Shown here: positions 8,880-9,025 of the stretch, piece after piece | How positions within the stretch are numbered: position 1 is the stretch's first letter | How the letters are laid out: every line of letters starts with the position of its first letter | Assembly (NCBI GenBank): GCA_041483455.1 | Contig: JBGPFS010000089.1 | Location: 1-9,025, forward strand | Length of the DNA: 9,025 nt | Source: JBGPFS01 sp041483455 | Lineage (GTDB): Bacteria; Chloroflexota; Limnocylindria; Limnocylindrales; CSP1-4 | Direction: 5' to 3' | The notes under the pieces: model-generated | What the model saw: only the letters and a program-made list of their open reading frames with translations | Database searches by the model: none | Told to the model about the DNA's origin: nothing | Translations under genes and position numbers: made by a program

Positions 8880-9025
8880 GAGCCGGTAATGAGCCCAAGA
8901 AGGAGCTCGAGGCCGACCAGGAGCGGGCGAAGGAGGGGAAGGAGCGCGAACTCGGAGTCGCCGCCCAGGGGCAACTGGACGCGCCGACCATCCGTCGTCA
9001 CGACGACGGCGATGAGGCGACGATC
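8849..9025 (-). CDS. Candidate ilvB leader peptide, Leu/Val/Ile-rich (5' end outside window)
   Basis: A minus-strand frame is open from the window edge to a TAG at 8849-8851. Its first visible residues are DRRLIAVVVTTDGRRV. Between 8944 and 8888 it reads LLPLLRPLLVGLELLLGLI: 13 of 19 codons are branched-chain (11 Leu, 1 Val, 1 Ile). No in-frame ATG is visible. The only in-window start would be GTG at 8999-9001 (50 aa), which has no Shine-Dalgarno sequence, so the start probably lies beyond 9025. The stop sits 25 nt before a perfect intrinsic terminator that precedes ilvB. Known biology: ilv leader peptides (IlvL, IvbL, actinobacterial ilvB leaders) are rich in the regulating amino acids, and ribosome stalling on them controls read-through. 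Inference: this frame senses charged tRNA-Leu, perhaps with tRNA-Val and tRNA-Ile. Alternatively it is the C-terminus of an ordinary upstream protein with a hydrophobic segment. An overlapping Ser-rich frame beginning at ATG 8991 looks less meaningful. Confidence 0.5.
   Translation of the reverse strand, partial: DRRLIAVVVTTDGRRVQLPLGGDSEFALLPLLRPLLVGLELLLGLITGSWRENRGTRR

Noticed and set aside
8755..8991. A 78-aa minus-strand frame from ATG 8991 overlapping the ilvB start
   Set aside because: Ser/Arg/Pro-rich with no motif, and it runs through the terminator hairpin and into ilvB. The overlapping Leu-rich frame explains the region better.
8796..9025. A T-box (tRNA-sensing) riboswitch upstream of ilvB
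   Set aside because: The leader has a terminator and GC-rich hairpins, but I find no match to the conserved T-box core (GGTGGNACCGCG-like). GGAGGTAGCGG at 8856-8846 is only superficially similar, and no clear specifier-loop stem is visible. A covariance search with the T-box model could overturn this.

Overview
The window is one compact biosynthetic operon read entirely on the minus strand, from right to left: leader/attenuator, ilvB, ilvN, ilvC, leuA, leuB, cimA, a free-standing LeuA-type regulatory domain, and the first part of a prephenate dehydratase gene (pheA) that runs off the left edge. Base composition is very GC-rich (roughly 70% by eye, with strong G/C in third codon positions). 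That composition, the tight packing and the ilvBNC-leuA-leuB-cimA order suggest a high-GC soil or freshwater bacterium. A Chloroflexota lineage (Limnocylindria-like) is my best guess, with Actinomycetota the alternative. The lineage is an inference, not something the sequence proves. There are no mobile elements, CRISPR arrays, or rRNA or tRNA genes.

Right end (8759-9025): the ilvB leader. It holds an open frame very rich in Leu, with Val and Ile (TAG stop at 8849-8851), followed 25 nt later by a perfect 10-bp GC-rich hairpin with a GGAA loop and a U-run. This intrinsic terminator lies only about 40 nt before the ilvB start, leaving too little room for a normal promoter between them. The arrangement looks like peptide-coupled transcription attenuation, with a possible competing antiterminator pairing.

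Centre (2367-8758): IlvB and IlvN form acetohydroxyacid synthase, and IlvC is ketol-acid reductoisomerase. LeuA commits 2-ketoisovalerate to leucine, and LeuB is 3-isopropylmalate dehydrogenase. CimA (691-2370) makes (R)-citramalate from pyruvate and acetyl-CoA. This gives a threonine-independent route to 2-ketobutyrate and isoleucine in which LeuB normally does the dehydrogenase step as well. The operon can therefore serve valine, leucine and isoleucine together, but ilvD, ilvE and leuCD are not in the window and must lie elsewhere.

Left end (1-694): a 172-residue protein that is only the LeuA C-terminal allosteric domain, without the catalytic TIM barrel and with a strong ribosome binding site, then the N-terminus of PheA starting at a GTG inside the preceding gene. 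LeuA and CimA already carry their own copies of this domain, so the operon encodes three. The free one is the most unusual gene here. Six successive gene junctions each overlap by exactly 4 nt (ATGA or GTGA) and the seventh by about 16 nt, so translation is probably coupled along the whole message.
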